From an uncultured Alistipes sp. (GTDB taxonomy: Bacteria > Bacteroidota > Bacteroidia > Bacteroidales > Rikenellaceae), in the NCBI GenBank assembly GCA_904502285.1, contig CAJGEC010000007.1, positions 1 through 64,000 on the forward strand: DNA of 64,000 nucleotides, given 5' to 3'. Below the pieces are notes generated by a model. That model had not been told where the DNA came from. It ran no database searches and worked only from the letters and a program-made list of their open reading frames with translations. Shown piece by piece: positions 7,965-16,211 of this stretch (position 1 is the first letter of the stretch; each line of letters starts with the position of its first letter). Position numbers and translations under genes: made by a program.

Positions 7965-9496
7965 TACTCCAAAGGTGTTACGTTATTAATAAGGTTGTCG
8001 ATACGCGCAAGACACTCTGCCTTGCCGATGAACTCCGTAACGTCGAACATACCTGGGCCCTTGCCAGCACCCACCAACGCCAAACGCAAGGTGTTCATCA
8101 CCTGACCAAGACCGTAGCCCTCGCGCTCAAGCCAAGCACGTACTATCACCTCGGTATTCTCCTTCGAGAAGTCCTCGATACCCTCCAAGACGCCTCGGAG
8201 AGCCTTGAGCATCACAGGGTTGTCGCCCTTCCACTGCTTCTTGACCAACTTCTCCTCATACTCCGCAGGTGCAACGAAGAAGAACGATGTCAAATCCCAC
8301 ATATCTGTCGTTAGGGTCATACGCTCCTTCATAATGCCCGCAGCCTTACCAGCCACCTCGTCAGCGACCTCGATACCGTGAGCCTTGAGGATTGGCTGCA
8401 TATATGGAGCCAACTGCTCGTCGCTTAGTGTGTGCATATACTGTGCATTGAACCACTTAGCCTTGTCGGGCTGGAAACGTGCGCCAGCCTTCGATACGCG
8501 CTCCAACGAGAAGGCGTTGATAAGCTCCTCCATAGAGAATATCTCCTGCTCAGTACCTGGGTTCCAACCGAGCAACGATAGCATATTGATAAATGCCTCA
8601 GCAAGGTAGCCATCCTCACGGTAGCCACGCGATGTCTCACCCGTAGGTGATGTCCAGAAGAGTGGGAATACAGGGAATCCCATCTTGTCGCCATCACGCT
8701 TCGAGAGCTTACCACTTCCTGTAGGCTTGAGCAAGAGTGGCAAATGTGCGAACTCAGGCTGAGTATCTGTCCAACCAAATGCACGGTAGAGCAAGTAGTG
8801 GAGAGGCAACGAAGGCAACCACTCCTCGCCACGAATTACGTGCGACACCTCCATAAGGTGGTCATCGACGATATTTGCGAGGTGGTAGGTAGGAAGAGCA
8901 TCTGCCGACTTGTAGAGTACCTTATCATCGAGGGTCGATGTGTTTACCTCCACGTGACCACGAATCAAGTCGTCCATCTTCACAACCTCGTTCTCAGGCA
9001 TCTTGAAACGTACTACCCACTGGTCGCCACGAGCGATACGTGCCTCGACCTCCTCCTTAGAGAGTGAGAGCGATGTAGGCAACTGCTCGCGTACCTCGAA
9101 GTTGTAGGCAAAGGTCTTACCTGCAGCCTCGGCCTCGCTACGCAACTTGTCCAACTCCTCAGGGGTGTCGAAGGCGTAGTATGCCCAACCAGCATCGATA
9201 AGTTGCTTAGCATACTTGAGATATATCTCACGACGCTCACTCTGGCGGTATGGAGCGTGAGGACCACCAACGCCCACACCCTCGTCAATCTCGATACCAC
9301 ACCATTTGAGCGACTCGATGATATACTCCTCGGCACCTGGAACGAAACGCTGAGAATCGGTATCCTCGATGCGGAGAATCATCTTGCCTCCGTGACGGCG
9401 AGCAAAAAGGTAGTTATATAGTGCTGTGCGCACACCTCCGATATGGAGTGGGCCTGTAGGGCTTGGCGCAAAACGAACTCTTACTTCACGATTCAT
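7964..9496 (-). CDS. gltX: Glutamyl-tRNA synthetase
   Basis: Class I aminoacyl-tRNA synthetase charging tRNA-Glu. The 510-aa protein opens with VRFAPSPTGPLHIGGVRTAL, which contains the HIGH-type motif, and carries KLSKRDGD in place of KMSKS. Length is normal. It sits 33 bp after the SIMPL gene and overlaps galM by one base, inside a minus-strand run that also begins with another synthetase gene, trpS. Confidence 0.97.
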   Translation of the reverse strand: MNREVRVRFAPSPTGPLHIGGVRTALYNYLFARRHGGKMILRIEDTDSQRFVPGAEEYIIESLKWCGIEIDEGVGVGGPHAPYRQSERREIYLKYAKQLIDAGWAYYAFDTPEELDKLRSEAEAAGKTFAYNFEVREQLPTSLSLSKEEVEARIARGDQWVVRFKMPENEVVKMDDLIRGHVEVNTSTLDDKVLYKSADALPTYHLANIVDDHLMEVSHVIRGEEWLPSLPLHYLLYRAFGWTDTQPEFAHLPLLLKPTGSGKLSKRDGDKMGFPVFPLFWTSPTGETSRGYREDGYLAEAFINMLSLLGWNPGTEQEIFSMEELINAFSLERVSKAGARFQPDKAKWFNAQYMHTLSDEQLAPYMQPILKAHGIEVADEVAGKAAGIMKERMTLTTDMWDLTSFFFVAPAEYEEKLVKKQWKGDNPVMLKALRGVLEGIEDFSKENTEVIVRAWLEREGYGLGQVMNTLRLALVGAGKGPGMFDVTEFIGKAECLARIDNLINNVTPLE

Positions 9497-9529
9497 AATA
9501 TCTTGATATTTATGTTGTTACTATTTAAA

Positions 9530-10273
9530 TTACTTTGCCTTATGCTTAATCTTATACTCTGCACGTACGGTTACACGCGCCTTCTTCTCGCGTGAAGAGA
9601 GGTTGAACGAGCCACCTGCCGAGAACTCCTCGTCGCCAGTAGCTGCGGTAATCTGGAATACGCCCGCACGTGACATAATGAGGTTGCCGAGTTCTGCATC
9701 AGAGTTCTCGACGATGTTCTTAGCGCGCTCGTGAGCATCCGAAGCTGCTGCAGCCAAGAGGTCGAGCTTCACACTCTCCAAGCCAGAGTAGTAGTACAAT
9801 GGGTTGTAGACCTCGATGGTGATACCACGAGCAAGCAATGATGGAAGCTCACGTGCCGCAGCCTCAGCGACATCGACATCCGACGACTCGATGGTGAACG
9901 ACTGAGAGAGGTTATAACCAGAGAAGCGAGAACCGATGTAGTCACCATTCTCATAAATAGACTCCGACATCTTGTAGGTTGAAGGCATATTGAACGAAAT
10001 CTCCTCACGCTTAACACCCTTAGAGGTGAGGAAGTTGATTACGCTCTCACGGCTCTGCTCCAAGGTGCGGTAGCCCTCGGCAGCGTCGTAGTTCTCGGTC
10101 TCGATGTTACCGTTGATGACGATAAGGTCCGAAGTGAACACTGTCTCGCCAAGACCTGTAACGGTTACTGATCCAGTATTTGAGCGGTAGCGCTGGGTAT
10201 AGGCCGAAGCGAAAACGATTGATGAAAGCACTACGGCCGAAGCAATGATGATATATTTCCAAAGGTTATTCAT
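9530..10273 (-). CDS. SIMPL domain protein (DUF541), membrane-anchored or exported
   Basis: A 247-aa protein with one N-terminal hydrophobic segment (about residues 7-25, signal anchor or signal peptide) followed by a SIMPL domain: VTVTGLGETVFTSDLI near the start, and AAASDAHERAKNIVENSDAELG with a beta-rich C-terminus. Related proteins such as Brucella BP26 and E. coli YggE are periplasmic; the latter is linked to oxidative stress, but no biochemical role is settled. It lies 20 bp downstream of ychF and 33 bp upstream of gltX. Confidence 0.85.
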   Translation of the reverse strand: MNNLWKYIIIASAVVLSSIVFASAYTQRYRSNTGSVTVTGLGETVFTSDLIVINGNIETENYDAAEGYRTLEQSRESVINFLTSKGVKREEISFNMPSTYKMSESIYENGDYIGSRFSGYNLSQSFTIESSDVDVAEAAARELPSLLARGITIEVYNPLYYYSGLESVKLDLLAAAASDAHERAKNIVENSDAELGNLIMSRAGVFQITAATGDEEFSAGGSFNLSSREKKARVTVRAEYKIKHKAK

Positions 10274-10293
10274 AAAATAGAAGTGTTAGTCTG

Positions 10294-11391
10294 TTATACG
10301 TTAAATAGGAAGTGCATAATGTCGCCATCCTCCACGACATACTCCTTACCCTCGATGCCAATCTTACCTACCTCACGGCAAGCGCGCTCCGAGCCAAGTT
10401 CTACGTAGTCGTTATACTTGATAACCTCGGCACGGATGAAGCCACGCTCGAAGTCTGAGTGGATGATACCTGCGGTCTCAGGGGCCTTCATACCACGGCG
10501 GAAGGTCCACGCACGGCTCTCGTCGGCACCCGTAGTGAAGAATGTCTGAAGGTCGAGCAAGCGGTAAGCAGCCTTGATAAGACGGCTCACGCCCGACTCC
10601 TTAAGTCCCAAATCTTCGAGGAACATCTGGCGCTCCTCGTAGGTCTCAAGTTCTGCGATGTCGGCCTCGGCACTCGCTGCCACGATGAGCATCTCGGCGT
10701 GTTCGTTGGCAATAGCAGCTCGTACAGCCTCGGTGTGGGCATTGCCGTTAAGGGCCGCACCCTCATCTACGTTGCATACATACAATACGGGCTTGTCGGT
10801 AAGGAGGTTAAGATCCCATACCACCTTGCGCTCCTCGGCACTGAGTTCCACGGTACGAGCCGAGAGCCCCTGCTCCAAAGCCTCCTTATAGCGGCAGAGG
10901 ATGTCGTACTGACGCTTAGCAACCTTGTCGCCAGCGGTAGCCTGCTTCTGGCACTTGCCGATACGATTCTCGATGGTCTCAAGATCCTTGAGTTGCAACT
11001 CCGTGTCGATGATACCCTTGTCGCGTACAGGATCTACAGTACCATCAACGTGAGTGATGTTGTCATTCTCGAAGCAACGCAACACGTGGATAATAGCGTT
11101 GGTGTTACGGATATTAGCCAAGAACTTGTTACCCAAGCCCTCGCCCTTTGAAGCACCCTTTACCAAACCAGCGATATCTACGATCTCGATGGTTGTAGGC
11201 ACAACACGCTTGGGGTTGTCAATCTCCACGAGTCTTGTGAGGCGCTCATCGGGTACGGTGATAACGCCCACATTTGGTTCGATGGTACAGAAAGGAAAGT
11301 TTGCTGCCTGCGCACGTGCGTTAGACAAGCAGTTGAATAGTGTGGACTTTCCCACGTTCGGAAGTCCTACGATTCCACATTGTAATGCCAT
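10294..11391 (-). CDS. ychF: Redox-responsive ATPase YchF/OLA1
   Basis: Obg-family P-loop protein that prefers ATP to GTP and associates with ribosomes. The 365-aa product starts MALQCGIVGLPNVGKSTLFNCL, with the Walker A/G1 motif at residues 8-16. It has the G3-like DIAGLVKGASKGEGLGN and a C-terminal TGS-like domain (FTTGADESRAWTFRRGMKAPETAGIIHSDFE). Length matches the family. It lies 36 bp downstream of the ClC gene. Confidence 0.96.
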   Translation of the reverse strand: MALQCGIVGLPNVGKSTLFNCLSNARAQAANFPFCTIEPNVGVITVPDERLTRLVEIDNPKRVVPTTIEIVDIAGLVKGASKGEGLGNKFLANIRNTNAIIHVLRCFENDNITHVDGTVDPVRDKGIIDTELQLKDLETIENRIGKCQKQATAGDKVAKRQYDILCRYKEALEQGLSARTVELSAEERKVVWDLNLLTDKPVLYVCNVDEGAALNGNAHTEAVRAAIANEHAEMLIVAASAEADIAELETYEERQMFLEDLGLKESGVSRLIKAAYRLLDLQTFFTTGADESRAWTFRRGMKAPETAGIIHSDFERGFIRAEVIKYNDYVELGSERACREVGKIGIEGKEYVVEDGDIMHFLFNV

Positions 11392-11427
11392 AATCTATAT
11401 TTTCGTTTTTTAGTTTTCGTTCGTTCA

Positions 11428-13224
11428 TTAATCTGCCTGCGACACATTCACCAAGGCCTCGCGGTAGGCGTTCAAGATTTGGGACTTAGCGATGAAACCT
11501 AAGTAGTGGTTCTCCTTATCCACCACAGGGAGCATCCACGTATTGCTCTGTTCGAAGCGTGGCATAATGCTCTGTATCATCTCGTGCTCCAGAATCTTAT
11601 CTGGTGGCTGTATCATATAGTGCATAATCGACTTGCTCCACTTGTCGCGATCGAACATATCGTGGCGTAGGTCGTCGAGTTGTACGATACCCAATAGTTT
11701 GCCATAGTTGTCCACCACGGGGAATATGTTACGTCGAGCGTTGGAGATGATGTTTACCACATCGCCCAAGGTTATCGACTCTCTGAGGCGTATGAAGTCG
11801 GTCTCCATAAGCTGGTCGAGACGCAAGAATACGAATGCCGACGAGTCCTTGTCGTGGGTTAGCAATTCACCACGCATACGCAACTGCTTGGTGTAGATGG
11901 AGTCGCGGTCGAGACCATAGTTCACGGCAAACGATATGCACGAAACGATCATCAGAGGGATGAAGAGTCCGTAGCCATTTGACAACTCGGCGATAAGGAA
12001 TATAGCCGTAAGAGGGGCCTTCATTACGCCCGACATCACACCTGCCATACCTGCCAGGGTAAACGACGTAATAGATATCTCCCAACCAAATACTGTGCGA
12101 CAGATTACCGCCAAGGTAGCACCAGCAAAGGCACCCACGAAGAGCGAGGGGGCGAACGTACCACCCACACCTCCAGCAGCATTTGTCGTTGCCATTGCCA
12201 CAACCTTGAAGAGCATGATGGCGATGAGGTAGATGATAAGGAACCAATCGGCCTCGTTGAGCGAGTAGAAGAGAGTGTTGTTGAACAACTCTACTGTTTC
12301 GCCCGACATAAGGCTACTAAAGCTGTTGTGACCCTCACCATAGAGCGGAGGGAAGATGAAGATGAGGATACCGAGGGTGAGGCCAGCATAGAGCCACTTA
12401 CGCCACTGCTCGGTGATACCCTTATAGAAGCCTCCGACCTTAGAGTTTACCGAGGTAAAGTAGTAGGCCATCACGCCACAGAAACATCCCAAGAGGATGA
12501 AGAGTGGTACTTGAGCCACCTGGAACATATCGCTCTCGGTGAGCGATACCGAATAGATAGGTGAGAAGCCGTGCAACGAGAGTGAGATGATTGTTGCAGT
12601 CATCGAGGCCATCAACAGCGGAATGATAGATTTCGATGTGATGTCGAGCATAAGAATCTCAAGCACGAAGACTACACCCGTAATTGGGGCTTTGAAGACC
12701 GCAGCCACCGCAGCACCAGCACCACAGCAGAGCAACAGCGTGATGTTTTTGTAGTTCAGACGTGCCAATTTGCCAATATTTGAGCCGATGGCAGCACCCG
12801 TAAGAACGATAGGTGCCTCAGGACCCACAGAACCACCAAATCCGATTGTTGTAGCACCACCCACAACCGAAGTCCAGCAGTTGTGGCTCTTGATGCGAGA
12901 GTCGTTGCGCGACATAGCGTAAAGCACACGTGTAACACCCTCCGAGATACCATCCTTTACGATATACTTCACAAAGAGTGTTGCGAGGATGATACCTATA
13001 GCGGGGTAGACCAAGTAGAGCCATTGTGCCTGGTCGGCAGGGGTCCACGATGTCAGCAGATGGGTGATGGTGTGGAGCAGAGTGTTGAATATGAAGGCTA
13101 CAACACCAGCGCACAATCCCACGAGAATAGCAAGAATTGCCATCGTCTGTGAGTTCGTGAGGCGACGGGTGAGAGCCAAATATCCTTGGTAGATATACTC
13201 CTTTATGTTTTGAATTGTAGCCAT
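11428..13224 (-). CDS. ClC-family chloride channel/antiporter with CBS pair
   Basis: A 598-aa integral membrane protein. The ClC core (about residues 25-440) shows the selectivity-filter regions GFGGSVGPEAPIV (129-140) and GGVGGTFAPSLFVGA. After it come two CBS domains (about 460-590; FPVVDNYGKLLGIVQLDDLR and LPVVDKENHYLGFIAKSQIL), which in ClC proteins bind nucleotides and regulate. In GxEGP the gating glutamate (Glu148 in E. coli) is here Val133 (GSVGP), so strict Cl-/H+ antiport of the E. coli type is doubtful. It lies 33 bp downstream of trpS and is probably cotranscribed. Confidence 0.92.
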   Translation of the reverse strand: MATIQNIKEYIYQGYLALTRRLTNSQTMAILAILVGLCAGVVAFIFNTLLHTITHLLTSWTPADQAQWLYLVYPAIGIILATLFVKYIVKDGISEGVTRVLYAMSRNDSRIKSHNCWTSVVGGATTIGFGGSVGPEAPIVLTGAAIGSNIGKLARLNYKNITLLLCCGAGAAVAAVFKAPITGVVFVLEILMLDITSKSIIPLLMASMTATIISLSLHGFSPIYSVSLTESDMFQVAQVPLFILLGCFCGVMAYYFTSVNSKVGGFYKGITEQWRKWLYAGLTLGILIFIFPPLYGEGHNSFSSLMSGETVELFNNTLFYSLNEADWFLIIYLIAIMLFKVVAMATTNAAGGVGGTFAPSLFVGAFAGATLAVICRTVFGWEISITSFTLAGMAGVMSGVMKAPLTAIFLIAELSNGYGLFIPLMIVSCISFAVNYGLDRDSIYTKQLRMRGELLTHDKDSSAFVFLRLDQLMETDFIRLRESITLGDVVNIISNARRNIFPVVDNYGKLLGIVQLDDLRHDMFDRDKWSKSIMHYMIQPPDKILEHEMIQSIMPRFEQSNTWMLPVVDKENHYLGFIAKSQILNAYREALVNVSQAD

Positions 13225-13257
13225 TGGTTTTAAGTTGGGTTGAAACCTCTTTTTCGC

Positions 13258-14382
13258 TTACTCCTTGCGATACTCCGCAGCCTGATGCTCGATGAGTTCT
13301 CTATCCTCGAAGTAGTTTATGCGCATAGCGCGACGAACCTCCTCAAGGGTCTCCTGCGCTGTGGCACGAGCCTCATCGGAGCCCTTACGAAGAATGTCGT
13401 AGACCTCCTCGATATGCTGCTCGTAGTACTTGCGACGCTCACGAATAGGCTCAAGCATCTCTTCCAATACGGCGATGAGCAACTTCTTACACTTTACATC
13501 GCCCAAGCCACCACGACGGTAGTGGTCCTTCAAGGCATCGAGATTCTCATATTCGGGCAAGTACTTAGCGAAATGCTCAGGGCGAGAGAAGGCATCGAGG
13601 TATGTGAATACGCAGTTACCCTCAACCTTTCCTGGGTCTGTAATCTTGAGGTGGTCAGGGTCGGTGTACATACTCATCACCTTCTTCTTGACCTCTTCTG
13701 GAGAGTCTGAGAGATAGATGCAGTTGCCCAGCGACTTCGACATCTTAGCCTTGCCATCAGTTCCTGGAAGACGGAGGCAAGCAGAGTTTGTTGGGAGCAT
13801 AATTTCTGGCTCGACGAGTGTCTCGCCATAGACAGAGTTGAACTTATGCACAATCTCGCGAGTCTGCTCAATCATAGGCTCCTGGTCGGCACCCACAGGT
13901 ACGGTAGTAGCCTTGAACGCAGTGATGTCTGCAGCCTGAGAGATAGGGTAGGTGAAGAAGCCTACTGGCGTACCCTTGCGCTGCAAGTTCTCCTCTTCGG
14001 CGCCATTCTCTGCAAAACCTCTCAACTGAATCTCGGCCTTCACCGTTGGGTTGCGCTGTAGACGCTGAACGGTGACGAGATTCATATAGTAGAATGCCAA
14101 CTCGGTTAGTTCTGCTACGTACGACTGAATGAAGATGGTTGAACGAGTGGGGTCGATACCACAAGAGAGGTAGTCCAATGCCACCTCGATAATGTTGTCT
14201 CGCACCTTGTCGGGGTTGTCTGCATTATCGGTGAGGGCCTGAGCATCTGCAATCATAATAAAAATCTTGTCGTAGAGTCCAGAGTTCTGCAACTCTACGC
14301 GACGGCCAAGTGAGCCGACGAAGTGTCCTAAATGAAGTTTGCCCGTTGGGCGATCTCCTGTAAGTATTATCTTCTTTCCCAT
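13258..14382 (-). CDS. trpS: Tryptophanyl-tRNA synthetase
   Basis: Class I synthetase charging tRNA-Trp. The 374-aa protein has TGDRPTGKLHLGHFVGSL (HIGH motif as HLGH) near the start and KAKMSKSLGN. It is about 40 residues longer than E. coli TrpS, as in a common bacterial subgroup. It is the first gene of the minus-strand run trpS, ClC, ychF, SIMPL, gltX, galM, in which gaps are at most 36 bp. It is divergent from oxyR across 165 bp. Confidence 0.96.
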   Translation of the reverse strand: MGKKIILTGDRPTGKLHLGHFVGSLGRRVELQNSGLYDKIFIMIADAQALTDNADNPDKVRDNIIEVALDYLSCGIDPTRSTIFIQSYVAELTELAFYYMNLVTVQRLQRNPTVKAEIQLRGFAENGAEEENLQRKGTPVGFFTYPISQAADITAFKATTVPVGADQEPMIEQTREIVHKFNSVYGETLVEPEIMLPTNSACLRLPGTDGKAKMSKSLGNCIYLSDSPEEVKKKVMSMYTDPDHLKITDPGKVEGNCVFTYLDAFSRPEHFAKYLPEYENLDALKDHYRRGGLGDVKCKKLLIAVLEEMLEPIRERRKYYEQHIEEVYDILRKGSDEARATAQETLEEVRRAMRINYFEDRELIEHQAAEYRKE

Positions 14383-14485
14383 TGTATTAGTGTATTATCA
14401 TTCATAATTTGTCGAGCCTACCTTTGGTATATTACGCTCGTAGGCGACAAAAATAGGAAAAATTTGGCAATTTTACTATAGAGAC

Positions 14486-14516
14486 TTGACTAATATAGAT
14501 TTTTTTTATAATTTTG
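14486..14516 (+). promoter_or_regulatory. Promoter of oxyR
   Basis: TTG at 14486-14488 and TAATTTTG at 14509-14516, separated by 20 bp, match the Bacteroidota consensus; the ATG is 31 bp downstream. Confidence 0.7.
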
Positions 14517-14547
14517 CCTATGCGAAACGAAGATAACTTATAATGTT

Positions 14548-15447
14548 ATGACTATAATCCAGCTTGAATATCTTATGGCAGTGGCGAATTGCGGTAGTTT
14601 TTCTGTCGCTGCGGAGCATTGTTTTGTCACACAGCCATCGCTCTCTATGCAGATTAAGGCGTTGGAGGAGGAGCTTGGCGTAATTCTCTTGGACAGAACG
14701 AAGAAGCCTATCATTCCAACGGCTGTTGGTGAGGTGGTTTTGGAGCAGGCGCGAGAGACATTACGCTCCTATAACTACATTCGTGAGTCGGTTGCAGAGA
14801 TGCGAGGTGAGACGGCAGGAAAGATGCGCTTAGGTGTTATTCCAACCATTGCTCCATACCTGTTGCATAAGTTTATCCCTCAGTTTATTAAGGAGTATCC
14901 ACGCGTAGAACTTGAGATTCACGAGATGGTTACGGCCGATATTATCGAGGCGTTGAAGTGCGACCAGATTGATGCTGCGTTGGTGGCCTCTGGAACGTGC
15001 GGTGATGGCATCACCGAACACGACCTCTTCAGCGACCATTTCTACGCCTATGTCTCGCCATCACACCCCCTCTTCGAGCGATCGAATATCCGCATCGAGG
15101 ATATCGACTTCAAGGATTTTATCCTCTTGAGTCGAGGTAACTGTATGCGTGACCAGATATTTGAGTTGTGTCAGGCGGCCCACGATATTCCTTCCCATTT
15201 CTACTTCGAGTCGGGGTCGTTGGATACGCTAATGCGAATGGTCGATTGCACCTCGTGTATGACGATTATTCCGGAGATGGCATTGGAGTTTATCCCAGAG
15301 TCTCGCCGTAATAGAGTGAAGAGTATTGCTAAGGGTGTGACCTCTCGTCGCGTTGCTTTGGCAGTTAGCCGTACGTATGTAAAACAGTCCATTGTTGAGG
15401 CTCTGCGTAAGACAATCTTAGATTGCGTAGATCAGGAGAAGGTTTAG
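14548..15447 (+). CDS. oxyR: Hydrogen-peroxide-responsive LysR regulator OxyR
   Basis: A 299-aa LysR-type regulator. The N-terminal winged helix-turn-helix (residues 1-60; AAEHCFVTQPSLSMQIKALEEELG) binds DNA, and the rest is the effector domain. The two redox cysteines fall at Cys199 and Cys208 in RGNCMRDQIFELC, the same spacing and even numbering as E. coli OxyR, where they form the peroxide-induced disulfide. This supports OxyR over other LysR proteins. Known Bacteroides OxyR activates katB, ahpC and dps; none of those targets is in this window. It is divergent from trpS and ends in a strong terminator. Confidence 0.93.
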   Translation: MTIIQLEYLMAVANCGSFSVAAEHCFVTQPSLSMQIKALEEELGVILLDRTKKPIIPTAVGEVVLEQARETLRSYNYIRESVAEMRGETAGKMRLGVIPTIAPYLLHKFIPQFIKEYPRVELEIHEMVTADIIEALKCDQIDAALVASGTCGDGITEHDLFSDHFYAYVSPSHPLFERSNIRIEDIDFKDFILLSRGNCMRDQIFELCQAAHDIPSHFYFESGSLDTLMRMVDCTSCMTIIPEMALEFIPESRRNRVKSIAKGVTSRRVALAVSRTYVKQSIVEALRKTILDCVDQEKV

Positions 15448-15472
15448 TTATGTAACTGACTTATTTTTAGAT

Positions 15473-15516
15473 AAATATAGTCCGACTGCACTATTGCTGT
15501 CGGGCTATATTTTTTT
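15473..15516 (+). terminator. Intrinsic terminator of oxyR
   Basis: Arms aaatatag-t-ccgac and gtcgg-g-ctatattt form a long stem, followed directly by a run of T. Confidence 0.9.
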
Positions 15517-15703
15517 GCATATTGTTTGGTTTTGGTGATTAGGTCAGCAACTGTAGTGTGCGACAAATAGAGTAGTTTATAATAGTTGATATTTTGCTCT
15601 TTTTTGTTCGGATTTCTAAGGGTAAAATAGGGCAAGATTATTGTTTGGTGACTATTCTTTGGATGAATGGGGTAGTAATATTTCTTTTTTCGATTTTTTT
15701 TAC

Positions 15704-15711
15704 TATCTTTG
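15704..15711 (+). promoter_or_regulatory. -7 element upstream of rsfS-ftsH
   Basis: TATCTTTG fits TAnnTTTG, 88 bp before the rsfS start. The -33 region is only T-rich, without a good TTTG. Confidence 0.5.
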
Positions 15712-15799
15712 CGAGGATATTGTATCTTAGTTGTACGCTTGTGTGTAGTATGCGCGTGCGAAGATTTTGAATTAAATAGTTAAAAATAAGAGAGTTACT

Positions 15800-16159
15800 A
15801 TGGAGAATTTGGAGAAATTGATCAATGCGATAGTTGAGGCTATGGATGATAAAAAGGCAAAGGGTATTGTTTCGCTCGATTTGTCGGGTTTTGATGGTGC
15901 TATTTGTTCGAACTTTGTTGTTTGTCATGCCGATTCAACAACTCAGGTTGATGCTATCTCATCGGGTATCGAGGAGAAGGTATTTGAGGTTATGGGTGAG
16001 TGGCCAGTGCGCGTTGAGGGTCGTCAGAACTCATTCTGGGTAGCAATGGACTATTCAGATGTTATCGTTCATATTTTCCAGACAGAGTTGCGCGAGTTTT
16101 ATCGTCTTGAGGAGTTGTGGGCTGATGCTCCAATGAAGCGTTACGAGTTCGGCGAGTAA
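15800..16159 (+). CDS. rsfS: Ribosome silencing factor RsfS (Iojap)
   Basis: A 119-aa protein that binds L14 and blocks subunit joining during starvation. Family features are the opening helix (LEKLINAIVEAMDDKKAKGIVSLDLSG), the FVVCHADSTTQVDAISSGIEEK stretch, and GRQNSFWVAMDYSDVIVHIF..EFYRLEELWADAP near the C-terminus. Length is typical. It is the first gene of the rsfS-ftsH-cdsA-psd cluster, an arrangement found in many Bacteroidota. Confidence 0.93.
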   Translation: MENLEKLINAIVEAMDDKKAKGIVSLDLSGFDGAICSNFVVCHADSTTQVDAISSGIEEKVFEVMGEWPVRVEGRQNSFWVAMDYSDVIVHIFQTELREFYRLEELWADAPMKRYEFGE

Positions 16160-16211
16160 TAAAATAGATTAGTAGTGCGTTTAATGCACATTGCTAATTT
16201 AATGCTTGAAT

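Larger units (their letters stand above)
15448..15799. other. 352-bp non-coding gap between oxyR and rsfS
   Basis: It holds the oxyR terminator (15473-15516), then AT-rich sequence with no convincing ORF on either strand, and a -7-like element at 15704-15711 ahead of rsfS. I see no tRNA or other structured RNA. Confidence 0.6.

Noticed and set aside
14419..14426. Second TACCTTTG on the plus strand upstream of oxyR
   Set aside because: It lacks a -33 box at the right spacing and is farther away than the well-formed promoter at 14486-14516.
15520..15700. Possible small RNA or ORF in the AT-rich oxyR-rsfS gap
   Set aside because: No convincing coding frame, tRNA-like fold or strong hairpin beyond the oxyR terminator could be seen.
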